Shown: positions 1-8,206 of the stretch, one piece after another
Layout: each line of letters begins with the position of its first letter
Numbering within the stretch: the first letter of the stretch is position 1
Source: an uncultured Prevotella sp.
GTDB lineage: Bacteria; Bacteroidota; Bacteroidia; Bacteroidales; Bacteroidaceae
Assembly (NCBI GenBank): GCA_900771975.1
Contig: CAAGPV010000050.1
Coordinates: 5,165 to 69,164 of the forward strand
DNA: 64,000 nt
Direction of reading: 5' to 3'
Notes under the pieces: model-generated
The model's input: only the letters and a program-made list of their open reading frames with translations
Database searches by the model: none
Told to the model about the DNA's origin: nothing
Program-made: the position numbers and the translations under genes

Positions 1-362
1 TCAGTAGGCGCGAACAGGTAGGTAGCAGCCAACAGGACTGTTGTCACCCCTGCAGTAACACAGGAAATGCGAGTGACGGGGATTCCGTTCACCAACCGAC
101 TTTCACTTCTCCGCATACGCAATTCTTTCATCACGCTTACTGCAAAGACCACTATCGTCAACAACAGTAAAATCCACATGAAAGCAATAAGCATTCCCGT
201 TAACAAAGGCGCATTATAACCACCTTCATCGGGCATTTGCATATCGAAGCCTATAAAGTAGAATGCTGCAAAAACGGCAACTGTCAATGCTATAAGCACA
301 TAGAGCACCGTTTGGCTAATGCGTTCTGTGGTCCACTTAGTGTGTTGTTTTGTCACTTTCAT
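1..362 (-). CDS. Small membrane protein downstream of ExbB/TolQ (partial)
   Basis: The gene runs off the left edge; only its first 120 codons or so are visible. The ATG lies 3 bases after the stop of the TolQ-type channel gene, so the two are co-transcribed. The visible protein begins with a short charged stretch (MKVTKQHTKWTTERISQ), then one hydrophobic segment at about residues 18-36, an extracytoplasmic loop, a second hydrophobic segment at about 55-75, a basic patch (RMRRSESR), and the start of a third hydrophobic stretch. I do not recognise a named family. Position next to a proton channel suggests it belongs to a TonB/Tol-type energy-transduction cluster whose ExbD-like genes would lie beyond the edge; that is inference. 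Confidence 0.75.
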   Translation of the reverse strand, partial: MKVTKQHTKWTTERISQTVLYVLIALTVAVFAAFYFIGFDMQMPDEGGYNAPLLTGMLIAFMWILLLLTIVVFAVSVMKELRMRRSESRLVNGIPVTRISCVTAGVTTVLLAATYLFAPT

Positions 363-365
363 TAC

Positions 366-1331
366 CTACTTCTCCTGTTTATGGCGCATGATGGCATCCA
401 ACAACGTTATTGCCGACTCCTCCATCTGACTCGTAATGTGCTCTATCTTGGAAAGTATGTAATTGTAGAACACTTGCAAGGTCAATGCTACTATAATACC
501 AAAAATAGTTGTTATCAAAGCGACTTTCATTCCTGCTGCCACTATTGTCGGACTAATGTCTCCTGCTTGCTGAATTTGGTCGAAGGCCATTACCATGCCT
601 ATCACTGTTCCCAAGAAGCCCAAAGATGGCGCCATAGCAATGAACAGGGTTATCCAAGAACAACCTTTCTCGAGGTTTGCACTTTGAACGGCACCGTAAG
701 AGGCTACCGAACGTTCTATCGTGTCTATCCCTTCGTTAATTCTGGTCAATCCCTGATAGCAAATAGAAGCCACAGGTCCTCGAGTTTCTCGGCAAAGGCT
801 CTTTGCTCCGTCTATGTCGCCTTGACTGATCTTCCCATCCAAATCGGCCATAAAACGCTTGGCATCAATTTCTGAAAGGCTCAAATAGATAATGCGTTCT
901 ATGCAGAAAGCCAAGCCCAAAACCAAAGCCAAAGCCACAAGCGACATAAATCCAGCATTTCCTTCTATAAATTTTGATTTTAGCAACTGATGAAAGCCTT
1001 GTTGCTGCTGAACAGGAGCCACATCGGCCGAGTCGTCAGACGCCGCTGCGTTCAGTTGCTTTTCCACTTCTTGATTTCCCTGTTGGGAAGAAGCGGAAAC
1101 GGCCGAGGCTGAAACATCTTCATTGTCGGCCTCGTCTGCCTGTTGCTCTTGCTGGCGTTCTGCAGCAGTAATGGGCTTTTCCTTTGGCTGCTGCAAACTT
1201 ACATCTTTCATTTCGGTAGAAGATGTGGCCGGAACGTCTTTTCCTTTTGCATCACTTTGAGCATGAAGCGACGGTACAGACATAAAAAATAGCATTGACA
1301 ATATTGCAACTTTTGCTATCAATTGTTTCAT
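366..1331 (-). CDS. MotA/TolQ/ExbB proton channel family protein
   Basis: Inner-membrane proton channel subunit that, with ExbD/TolR partners, powers TonB- or Tol-dependent work at the outer membrane. The 321-aa protein has an N-terminal signal-like segment (about residues 1-24 ending in HAQ), a long low-complexity Gln/Ala/Glu-rich extracytoplasmic region to about residue 110, a first membrane helix near 125-150, a cytoplasmic loop, and two C-terminal membrane helices. The family core is visible as APSLGFLGTVIGMVMAF followed by a helix rich in small residues. The long N-terminal extension is common in Bacteroidota ExbB homologues. A TATCTTTG -7 box (minus strand, 1355-1362) lies just upstream of the ATG. 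Whether it serves TonB or another machine cannot be told from this gene alone. Confidence 0.9.
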   Translation of the reverse strand: MKQLIAKVAILSMLFFMSVPSLHAQSDAKGKDVPATSSTEMKDVSLQQPKEKPITAAERQQEQQADEADNEDVSASAVSASSQQGNQEVEKQLNAAASDDSADVAPVQQQQGFHQLLKSKFIEGNAGFMSLVALALVLGLAFCIERIIYLSLSEIDAKRFMADLDGKISQGDIDGAKSLCRETRGPVASICYQGLTRINEGIDTIERSVASYGAVQSANLEKGCSWITLFIAMAPSLGFLGTVIGMVMAFDQIQQAGDISPTIVAAGMKVALITTIFGIIVALTLQVFYNYILSKIEHITSQMEESAITLLDAIMRHKQEK

Positions 1332-1477
1332 ATTTCTTACCTTGTAATTTGCTGCAAAGATAGGAAAAATATTATATTAAAAAACCAACCATATACCACA
1401 TTTATCCTAATTTAACAGCTATTTCCGAACAAGACGACAGGTTTGGAAAGGCGAAAAAAACTTTACATAAAACCACA

Positions 1478-1528
1478 CATAGGGTTTTACATTGCAAAAG
1501 CAGCCTTTTCAACTGCCAAAACCCTATG
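1478..1528. repeat. Intergenic palindromic element, copy A
   Basis: An 11-bp perfect inverted repeat, catagggtttt at 1478-1488 and aaaaccctatg at 1518-1528, lies in a 467-bp gene-free gap. It encloses a smaller module (aaaagcagcctttt) that also appears in copy C near 55.3 kb. Further TTTTAC/GTAAAA modules continue to about 1580. The element lies well past the ilvC terminator. The rest of the 1332-1733 gap shows no convincing reading frame. Confidence 0.6.
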
Positions 1529-1733
1529 TTTTACAACGTAAAAGACTATGTTTCACATCCTAAAACACACGCTTTTACAAATAGAAACGTAACCGTCTTG
1601 ATACCAGCACTTTACAAGTCGCGATACAATCATTATGCCTTTACTGAAATATTTTTACACTTTCAAGTATTCATTATGCAGTTTCACAAATACAGGTATT
1701 GGCTTTTTACGTTGCTTTCTGTCGCTAATAACA

Positions 1734-1774
1734 CAAAAAATGAGGGACAGTCATCATCCGACGACACATCCCTC
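1734..1774 (-). terminator. Intrinsic terminator of ilvC
   Basis: Read on the minus strand, GAGGGA (1774-1769) pairs with TCCCTC (1747-1742), with additional inner pairing GTCGTC/GATGAC allowing wobble, and is followed by a run of T (1740-1735). It sits 25 bases past the ilvC stop codon. Confidence 0.8.
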
Positions 1775-1798
1775 TTAAACATTATGTACGAGAAAAAT

Positions 1799-2842
1799 TT
1801 AATTATTTTCCGGACGCAACTTGCGAACAGTTACTCCTGCTCTCCACATTTCCTTGTTGCGCATAGCTTCCAACTCGGCATTGAGTTTCTCACGATAGTC
1901 GGGCTGAGAGTTCTTATCGATTGCAATCTGAGCTTCCTTACCTGTTTTTACACTCAGATAAAGCCATTCCATAACGGGCTTGATAGCCTCCCTAAAACGT
2001 GGCGCCCAATCCAATGCACCTCTTTGGGCTGTTGTAGAACAGTTGGCATACATCCAATCCATACCTTTCGCGCCAAAGAGAGGACCAAGACTCTGCGTTA
2101 GCTCTTCAACGGTTTCGTTGAAAGCCTCGGAAGGAGAGTGGCCATTCTCACGGAGAACCTCATACTGAGCTTCAAGCAGTCCCTCTATGGCACCCATCAA
2201 CGAACCACGTTCACCTGTCAAATCACTTGTTGCTTCACGTTGGAAAGTTGTTTTAAACAGATAGCCGGCACCGATGCCAATACCAAATGCGATAGTCTTC
2301 TCTTCTGCTTTTCCACTGGCATCTTGATAGACAGCATAAGAACAGTTCAAACCTCGGCCCTCGCAAAACATCGTGCGCAAAGAAGTGCCAGAACCTTTCG
2401 GAGCTACCATAATGACATCAACGTCTTTTGGAGGCACAACACCGGTACGATCATTCCAGTTAATGGCAAAACCATGTGAATAGTAGAGGGTCTTACCTTT
2501 TGTCAAGTACTTCTCGATGTTTGGCCAAACGGCAATCTGACCCGCATCAGAAAGCAACATACAGAGAATGGTTCCCTTTTCAGCAGCTTCTTCTATTGAG
2601 AACAACGTTTCGCCTGGTACCCATCCGTCAGCCTTCGCCTTCTCGAACGTCTTGCCCTGTCGTTGACCAACAATCACATTAAAGCCGTTGTCGCGTAAGT
2701 TGCAAGCTTGTCCTGGGCCTTGAATTCCATATCCAATAACAGCAATTGTTTCGTTTTTCAACACTTCACGCGCTTTTTCCAACGAAAATTCCTTACTGGT
2801 AACGACGGTTTCCGTTACTCCTCCAAAATTCATCTCTGCCAT
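1799..2842 (-). CDS. ilvC: Ketol-acid reductoisomerase
   Basis: Second enzyme of branched-chain amino acid synthesis: isomerises and reduces acetolactate or acetohydroxybutyrate with NAD(P)H and Mg2+. The 347-aa protein is the short class I form. The Rossmann nucleotide site is clear at about residues 36-52 (VIGYGIQGPGQACNLRDNG), followed by VGQRQGKTFEKA. The IlvC C-terminal domain carries the acidic metal-binding motifs, including an EERGSLMGAIEGLLEAQYE-like helix around residues 215-235. It is separated from the upstream ilv genes by 248 bases that hold a separate promoter and a long leader, so it can be expressed independently of ilvDBN. Its terminator follows immediately. Confidence 0.97.
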   Translation of the reverse strand: MAEMNFGGVTETVVTSKEFSLEKAREVLKNETIAVIGYGIQGPGQACNLRDNGFNVIVGQRQGKTFEKAKADGWVPGETLFSIEEAAEKGTILCMLLSDAGQIAVWPNIEKYLTKGKTLYYSHGFAINWNDRTGVVPPKDVDVIMVAPKGSGTSLRTMFCEGRGLNCSYAVYQDASGKAEEKTIAFGIGIGAGYLFKTTFQREATSDLTGERGSLMGAIEGLLEAQYEVLRENGHSPSEAFNETVEELTQSLGPLFGAKGMDWMYANCSTTAQRGALDWAPRFREAIKPVMEWLYLSVKTGKEAQIAIDKNSQPDYREKLNAELEAMRNKEMWRAGVTVRKLRPENN

Positions 2843-2998
2843 AGTTAAATTTGTTTTGTGCGATTTTTTAAAACAACCGCTTGGTTATACTTTCTCCCGT
2901 AGGTAGCAAGTCTCTTCTATTCAAGAAGGGCCCTGTATCTTTCAATGCCCACACGGGGCACCAACTCGGGGGCTTATACTATCTTTTTCTTTTATTTC
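2843..2998 (-). promoter_or_regulatory. Long structured leader of ilvC
   Basis: About 155 transcribed but untranslated bases separate the predicted start point (about 2998) from the ilvC ATG. On the minus strand the leader contains a TGCCC-CGTGT-GGGCA hairpin, a CTTCT-TGAAT-AGAAG hairpin, a GGGCCC palindrome and AACC-AAGC-GGTT near the 3' end, with several alternative GGGC/GCCC pairings. There is no ATG in it and no obvious terminator with a U-tract. This looks like a cis-regulatory RNA, but I do not recognise a named riboswitch class. Confidence 0.5.
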
Positions 2999-3003
2999 AA
3001 AGG

Positions 3004-3034
3004 CAAAGTTAAGCAAACTTTTCGATTTGACAAA
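3004..3034 (-). promoter_or_regulatory. Promoter of ilvC
   Basis: Minus strand: TTTG at 3034-3031, 19-base spacer, TAACTTTG at 3011-3004, an exact fit to the Bacteroidota -33/-7 consensus. It lies between the thioesterase stop and ilvC. Confidence 0.8.
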
Positions 3035-3090
3035 CTATTTATTTGAATTTAACACGTTTTTTATCGCATTTATTCCAATTGGAAACAATT

Positions 3091-3846
3091 TTAAAAGAAA
3101 GTCATACTTGCACGACAAAGTTCCCCACCATCTTGGCGCACAACGCTCACCTTCCTTTCCAACCCACTTTCAGCCTCAGTATAGAAATTGAGAATGTCGC
3201 CCTGATGACCTTCCGAAACATAAGCTATTTCCAAACGTTTCAAAGGATGAGACTTATACCACGACAAGGGCCACAGGTCTAAGATATGCTCTATGTACTT
3301 CACGCTGTTGATATGGCCGTTCACGTCTATGTCGTGGTATCGGGCCTCAAGCGTTTGAACGAGTTGTACGTCATTTCCCATCTTCACCCTCGACGGCTTG
3401 GCAATAGGGCAAGCCTTGTCGACTTCGATATACTTTTTAATAAGTCCCTCATGGATGCCAAGGATGTCTGTAGGCTGACGGGTATCTGTATCTATCATCG
3501 CCCAAATGCTTTTTCCGTAGCCATAGACACGTCCTGAGCGGGTTGATACGCAGAAATTACGGCTTGTGAAATAGCGCATTGCACTTTCTACCCACGTTTC
3601 TACCTGAAACTTGTCATACATACAGGGCATTTCTTTCATTTCAATGGCTAACCTGCTCAAGACCCACGTCTTGTGAAGAGGATTGAGATAGGTCATTCCG
3701 TAGCCACGTGCATCTGAATGGTAATCGGCAGCATTGAGAAGATGATTGCCCAAATGCCCCATAAAGAGACGGTGAGAAAAATCACAATGAAACGGCTCTG
3801 CCATAAACTCATAACACCCTACTTTATCCAATAGTTCCATTGCCAT
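3091..3846 (-). CDS. Acyl-ACP thioesterase
   Basis: Hydrolyses acyl-acyl carrier protein to free fatty acid in the cytoplasm. The 251-aa protein has the two tandem hot-dog halves of the plant FatA/FatB-like bacterial thioesterases: an N-terminal half with GMTYLNPLHKTWVLSRLAIE around residues 49-68 and RNFCVSTRSGRVYGYGKSIW around 96-115, and a C-terminal half starting near RYHDIDVNGHINSVKYIEHI, whose Asp-Asn-His arrangement (DVNGH) matches the family's catalytic loop. Its start overlaps the 3' end of ilvN by 23 bases, so it is translationally tied to the ilv genes. A thioesterase inside an ilv operon may relate to branched-chain acyl metabolism; that link is inference. Confidence 0.9.
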   Translation of the reverse strand: MAMELLDKVGCYEFMAEPFHCDFSHRLFMGHLGNHLLNAADYHSDARGYGMTYLNPLHKTWVLSRLAIEMKEMPCMYDKFQVETWVESAMRYFTSRNFCVSTRSGRVYGYGKSIWAMIDTDTRQPTDILGIHEGLIKKYIEVDKACPIAKPSRVKMGNDVQLVQTLEARYHDIDVNGHINSVKYIEHILDLWPLSWYKSHPLKRLEIAYVSEGHQGDILNFYTEAESGLERKVSVVRQDGGELCRASMTFF

Positions 3847-4381
3847 GCTTTTCTTGATTGTGAAGATATTCGCTTATAGGCTCATCAAAGCTACGTGTCA
3901 ACGCTATACGCCCGCTTCTGGAATATTGCAATAAGCAGCCATACTTGTCAAACTGATTATACAAATCGGTAACTTCCTCTGTAAGGCCAGCTAAAAGCAC
4001 CGTACTGTAGGTAGGGTTAACTTCAAGCATATGGGCATCATGATGCCTGATAGCTCTTGACACTTCCGGATTCTTGAGCAAAACGGGAGTGGCTATCTTG
4101 TAAAGCCCAACTTCATGCATAAAGATTTCATCATCCGTATAATAATCAGCCTTGACTACATCAATCTTTTTCTCTATCTGTTTGGTAATCTTTACAATTT
4201 GATCAGGGTCGCTCCAAGCCGTTATCGTATACTTGTGTATGCCTTTAATACTCGAAGCTGAAACATTTAAACTTTCAATATTGACCTGACGACGGGTAAA
4301 CACTGCCGTTATCTGGTTTAAAACACCTGCAATATTTTCAGAATAAACCAATAATGTATAGAATTTCTTGTTTTGTTCCAT
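3824..4381 (-). CDS. ilvN: Acetolactate synthase small (regulatory) subunit
   Basis: Regulatory subunit that binds branched-chain amino acids and controls the IlvB catalytic subunit. An ACT domain occupies about residues 4-75 (YTLLVYSENIAGVLNQITAV, then NIESLNVSAS), followed by the IlvN C-terminal domain. I chose the ATG at 4381, giving 185 aa beginning MEQNKKFYTLLVY, because it fits the family length and leaves 19 bases after the ilvB stop. The open frame continues upstream to 4432, but that would overlap ilvB and add a non-conserved extension. The 3' end overlaps the thioesterase start. Confidence 0.93.
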   Translation of the reverse strand: MEQNKKFYTLLVYSENIAGVLNQITAVFTRRQVNIESLNVSASSIKGIHKYTITAWSDPDQIVKITKQIEKKIDVVKADYYTDDEIFMHEVGLYKIATPVLLKNPEVSRAIRHHDAHMLEVNPTYSTVLLAGLTEEVTDLYNQFDKYGCLLQYSRSGRIALTRSFDEPISEYLHNQEKHGNGTIG

Positions 4382-4400
4382 TTCTCTAAAACCTAATTCT

Positions 4401-6116
4401 TTAAATGTCGAGGTGCAACTGCATTTCGTCAATGGACGTTCCTGGCAAAGTCATCGGACAAATACTTTCATCTTCTTTTACAGCACATTCCAGAAAATAG
4501 GGGCCATCCGTTGTAAGCATATCCTGTATCTTGGCTTGCAAATCCTTTCGGTCTACAACCACCGAGTAAGGAATATTATAGCCACGACATATTTCTTCAT
4601 ATTGAGGATTGAGCATATGGGTAAATGAACGGCGATGATGAAACATCAAGTCTTGCCACTGTCGCACATTACCAAGATAGTTGTTGTTAAGCAATATCAG
4701 TTTAACTGGAATGCGGTGCTCCATAATTGTACCCAATTCCTGAATGCTCATCTGCAAACCTCCATCACCTGTAAACAGGCAAACAGTACGTTTACTTCCA
4801 AAAGTAGCACCTACAGCTGCCGGCAAGCCAAACCCCATCGTACCCAATCCGCCACTCGTAACAATGCTTCTATTAAGACGATATTTGAAATAACGGCTTG
4901 AAAACATCTGATTAAGCCCGACATCATTCACCAAAATACCTTCGCCTCGGGTGGCTTCTGCCACTGTATTGACAATTTCACCCATCAACAAGGGACCTTC
5001 TGTGGGATGAATGGCTGGCTTTATCACCTGTTCAAACTCTTTTTCATAAAGAGGCAAGAAAGACTCTCGCCATTTCCGATGGTCTGCTTCCTCCAACAAA
5101 CGGGTAATGGCAGGCAAACTTTCTTTGCAATCGCCCACAACAGCCACTGTCGTCTTTACGTTCTTGTCTATTTCTACAGCATCTATATCCAAATGAATAA
5201 CCTTGGCCTGCTTGGCATAAGTGTCCAAACGCCCTGTAACCCTATCGCTAAAACGCATACCTATAGCTATCAGAACGTCACATTCTTGTTGCTTCACATT
5301 GGGTGCATAGTTGCCGTGCATTCCCAACATCCCTACATTAAGTGGATGATTGGAGGGTAATGCCGAGAGACCTAACAAGGTACGGGCAGCAGGAATGTCT
5401 GCCTTTTCCAAAAAATCAAGCAATTCCTTTTGGGCATTTCCCAATTCCACGCCTTGGCCAACCAAAGCCAACGGCTTCTTAGCGGCATTTATTATGTTGG
5501 CCGCACGCAGCACAGCTTGTTCATCGATAGGTGGCACAGGAATATAAGAACGAATATGGTCTACCTTAACAGGCTTCCATTCGCACGACTGCACCTGCGC
5601 ATTCTTTGGAAAATCCAACACAACAGGACCAGGACGGCCACTACGAGCAATATAAAACGCACGACTTACAGCCCAAGCCACATCTTCCGGACGACGTATC
5701 TGATAGCTCCACTTTGAAATGGGTTGGGCGATGCCTACCAAATCGACTTCTTGAAAAGCATCGGTACCCAAAGCTCCTACACCAACTTGGCCTGCTATCA
5801 CTACCAATGGCGTAGAATCCATCATGGCATCTGCTACACCTGTCAAAGTGTTGGTTGCTCCCGGTCCACTGGTGACCAAGGCTACACCAACCCTTCCACT
5901 TACCCTTGCATAGCCTTCTGCTGCATGTGCCGCAGCCTGTTCATGTCGGACAAGGATATGCCGAAAAATTTTATCGTTGGTATAATCGTACAATCTGTCA
6001 AAAACGGGCATGATCGCACCTCCCGGATAGCCGAAAATAGTTTCTACACCTTCCGCTTTCAGGGCACGCATCAACGCTTCCGCACCACTTATTGTTTCAC
6101 TTTTTTGTTTATCCAT
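4401..6116 (-). CDS. ilvB: Acetolactate synthase large (catalytic) subunit
   Basis: Thiamine diphosphate- and FAD-dependent synthase that condenses two pyruvates, or pyruvate with 2-oxobutyrate, at the first committed step of Ile/Val/Leu synthesis. At 571 aa it is full length. The pyrimidine-binding domain shows EGVETIFGYPGGAIMPVFD at about residues 18-36 and the catalytic glutamate in VRHEQAAAHAAEGYAR near 56-71. The FAD/central domain follows. The C-terminal diphosphate-binding motif is FTGDGGLQMSIQELGTI through LLNNNYLG near 435-475. It lies 13 bases after ilvD and 19 before ilvN. Confidence 0.97.
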   Translation of the reverse strand: MDKQKSETISGAEALMRALKAEGVETIFGYPGGAIMPVFDRLYDYTNDKIFRHILVRHEQAAAHAAEGYARVSGRVGVALVTSGPGATNTLTGVADAMMDSTPLVVIAGQVGVGALGTDAFQEVDLVGIAQPISKWSYQIRRPEDVAWAVSRAFYIARSGRPGPVVLDFPKNAQVQSCEWKPVKVDHIRSYIPVPPIDEQAVLRAANIINAAKKPLALVGQGVELGNAQKELLDFLEKADIPAARTLLGLSALPSNHPLNVGMLGMHGNYAPNVKQQECDVLIAIGMRFSDRVTGRLDTYAKQAKVIHLDIDAVEIDKNVKTTVAVVGDCKESLPAITRLLEEADHRKWRESFLPLYEKEFEQVIKPAIHPTEGPLLMGEIVNTVAEATRGEGILVNDVGLNQMFSSRYFKYRLNRSIVTSGGLGTMGFGLPAAVGATFGSKRTVCLFTGDGGLQMSIQELGTIMEHRIPVKLILLNNNYLGNVRQWQDLMFHHRRSFTHMLNPQYEEICRGYNIPYSVVVDRKDLQAKIQDMLTTDGPYFLECAVKEDESICPMTLPGTSIDEMQLHLDI

Positions 6117-6129
6117 AAGGTTGCTTCAT

Positions 6130-7932
6130 TTAGTCTATCATTCTCACTCCACCCTTATCTGCACTCGCTACACTTTGAGCATAAGCACGTAATGCTTTGC
6201 TTACTACACGTTTACGCTTTAACGGTTGCATCGGACGATTAGACAACTCTTCATCACTAAGTTTCACATTAATTGACCGCGAAGGTATGTCTATCACGAT
6301 GATATCACCATCTTGTATCTTTCCAACATTCCCACCACTGGCTGCTTCTGGAGAAATATGGCCAATGCTCAAGCCCGATGTTCCGCCCGAAAAACGTCCG
6401 TCTGTTATCAATGCACATTCCTTTCCTAAATGACGGCTCTTGATATAAGAGGTCGGATAAAGCATTTCTTGCATGCCCGGACCTCCTTTTGGACCTTCAT
6501 GGGTAATGACAACGCAATCTCCACTCTGAACTTTTCCATTTAAAATACCTTCGCAAGCATCTTCTTGCGAATCGAACACCACAGCAGGGCCCTCAAAATG
6601 CCATAATTCCGGATCTACGCCTGCGGTCTTGACAACACAACCGTCTTGTGCAATATTTCCAAAGAGTACGGCCAATCCCCCATCCTTCGTATATGCATGG
6701 GCTATGTCGCGAATACAACCGGTTTCTCTATCTGTATCCAAACTCGGCCATTGCTCGTTTTGACTTCCCATCTTAGTGGAGAAACGATGACCAGGAGCAC
6801 TGTGATAAATTCTATCGGCCTCCTTGTCTATTTCCTTTTTGGTAATATCATATTTAGAAAGGGCAGCTTTCAAAGTCATCCCGTCTACCCGATTAACATT
6901 CTTGTCTATTAATCCACCTTTATCCAACTCATTCAATATGCCTAAAATGCCACCTGCCCTATTGCACTCTTGTACACTATACTTCTGTGTGTTGGGCGAC
7001 AACTTGCACAGACAGGGTACTTTTCGACTTAACTGGTCGATATCCGACATCTTAAAATCCACATTTCCTTCTTGTGCAACAGCCAAAAGGTGAAGTACAG
7101 TGTTGGTAGAACCACCCATTGCAATATCCAAAGTCATAGCATTCAAGAACGCTGGTCGCGTTGCAATATTCCGAGGAAGAACACTGTCGTCTCCTTCTTC
7201 ATAATAAGCAAGAGCATTTTTTACGATTTGACGAGCAGCATCCTTAAAAAGTTCTATGCGATTTCTATGCGTGGCCAATATGGTTCCATTACCAGGTAAA
7301 GACAATCCTATAGCTTCAGTTAACGAATTCATAGAATTTGCAGTAAACATTCCTGAACAACTTCCGCAACCTGGACAAGCACATTGTTCCAAACTGTTTA
7401 CTTCTTCATCAGAGAGTTCCTTGTCAGCCCCTCCGACCATTGCAGTTATCAAATCTGCATTTTGGCCACGCCACCGACCAGCTTCCATAGGGCCACCACT
7501 ACAGAACACCGTTGGAATATTCAATCGCATGGCAGCCATTAACATACCTGGAGTTACTTTATCACAGTTGGAAATACAAATCATTGCATCTGCCTTGTGA
7601 GCATTCACCATATACTCAACAGAATCAGCAATTATGTCTCGGGATGGTAATGAATAGAGCATCCCATCATGACCCATAGCGATGCCGTCGTCAATGGCAA
7701 TAGTATTGAATTCAGCAGCATAACAGCCCAAACGCTCTATTTCCTCTTTTACAATCTGTCCTATCTCATGTAAATGTGTATGACCTGGCACGAACTGAGT
7801 AAATGAGTTTACTATTGCAATTATCGGTTTGCCAAATTGTTCTTGTTTCATACCTGCTGCCACCCAAAGAGCACGGGCGCCTGCCATTTTCCTACCATTC
7901 GTACATACAGAACTACGTAACTGATGCTTCAT
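6130..7932 (-). CDS. ilvD: Dihydroxy-acid dehydratase
   Basis: Fe-S dehydratase converting dihydroxyisovalerate and dihydroxymethylvalerate to the 2-oxo acids. I place the start at the ATG giving MKHQLRSSVCTNGRKMAGAR, which matches the conserved N-terminus, for 600 aa; another in-frame ATG lies 12 bases upstream at 7944. Conserved segments include IAIVNSFTQFVPGHTHLHE, the cysteine motif CISNCDKVTPGM, CPGCGSCSGMFTANSMN, and the C-terminal TDGRFSGGTSGLSIGHISPEA. It is first in the ilvD-ilvB-ilvN-thioesterase operon. A palindrome just upstream of the promoter may be an operator. Confidence 0.96.
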   Translation of the reverse strand: MKHQLRSSVCTNGRKMAGARALWVAAGMKQEQFGKPIIAIVNSFTQFVPGHTHLHEIGQIVKEEIERLGCYAAEFNTIAIDDGIAMGHDGMLYSLPSRDIIADSVEYMVNAHKADAMICISNCDKVTPGMLMAAMRLNIPTVFCSGGPMEAGRWRGQNADLITAMVGGADKELSDEEVNSLEQCACPGCGSCSGMFTANSMNSLTEAIGLSLPGNGTILATHRNRIELFKDAARQIVKNALAYYEEGDDSVLPRNIATRPAFLNAMTLDIAMGGSTNTVLHLLAVAQEGNVDFKMSDIDQLSRKVPCLCKLSPNTQKYSVQECNRAGGILGILNELDKGGLIDKNVNRVDGMTLKAALSKYDITKKEIDKEADRIYHSAPGHRFSTKMGSQNEQWPSLDTDRETGCIRDIAHAYTKDGGLAVLFGNIAQDGCVVKTAGVDPELWHFEGPAVVFDSQEDACEGILNGKVQSGDCVVITHEGPKGGPGMQEMLYPTSYIKSRHLGKECALITDGRFSGGTSGLSIGHISPEAASGGNVGKIQDGDIIVIDIPSRSINVKLSDEELSNRPMQPLKRKRVVSKALRAYAQSVASADKGGVRMID

Positions 7933-7963
7933 AATTGTTCGCATATTTAACTATTTATAAGTG

Positions 7964-7995
7964 CAAAGTTAAGGAGAATTTGCCGTATACGCAAC
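7964..7995 (-). promoter_or_regulatory. Promoter of the ilvD operon
   Basis: Minus strand: TAACTTTG at 7971-7964, with a weaker -33 (GTTG at 7995-7992) 20 bases upstream. The leader to the chosen ATG is only about 25 bases. Confidence 0.65.
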
Positions 7996-8010
7996 AATTA
8001 ATAAATAAAG

Positions 8011-8029
8011 TTTACACGAAAAGTGTAAA
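8011..8029. promoter_or_regulatory. Palindrome upstream of the ilvD promoter (possible operator)
   Basis: Perfect 7-bp inverted repeat TTTACAC-GAAAA-GTGTAAA, 15 bases upstream of the -33 element. Symmetry and placement fit a dimeric regulator site; the regulator is unknown. Confidence 0.4.
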
Positions 8030-8125
8030 AGAGTAACAAAAACACCATATTAATATTTCAATCCAATACATACTTACACACAATAAAAGAAACGCAACAT
8101 ATCGAAATATAAAATGGGATATAAC

Positions 8126-8159
8126 AAAAAAAATCCTCGATACCAATCGGTATCGAGGA
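8126..8159 (-). terminator. Intrinsic terminator of ompA-family gene
   Basis: Perfect 11-bp stem TCCTCGATACC/GGTATCGAGGA with a 4-base loop (8134-8159), followed on the minus strand by eight T (8133-8126), 48 bases past the stop. Confidence 0.92.
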
Positions 8160-8206
8160 CCTTATTTAGATTAAGAAAACTCTAATCTGTTTGTTTAACT
8201 TTTTGA

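Noticed and set aside
1526..2101. Long plus-strand frames opposite ilvC and many similar frames opposite ilvB, ilvD, ffh and the RND genes
   Set aside because: They lie wholly or mostly antisense to well-supported genes and resemble no known family; they are shadows of the real coding strand.
2925..2972. A GTG- or TTG-started short frame in the ilvC leader (reads VPRVGIERYRALLE) as a leader peptide
   Set aside because: It has no ATG, only scattered Leu/Val/Ile codons and no following terminator, unlike the pheA leader. The VPRVGIE-like string is also a familiar chance translation of structured RNA, so I kept the region as a structured leader only.
2912..2980. tRNA-like sequence on the plus strand (GGTAGCAAG… to …GGGGCACCA)
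   Set aside because: The putative T-arm and acceptor stems do not pair, and the segment lies in the transcribed leader of a minus-strand gene.
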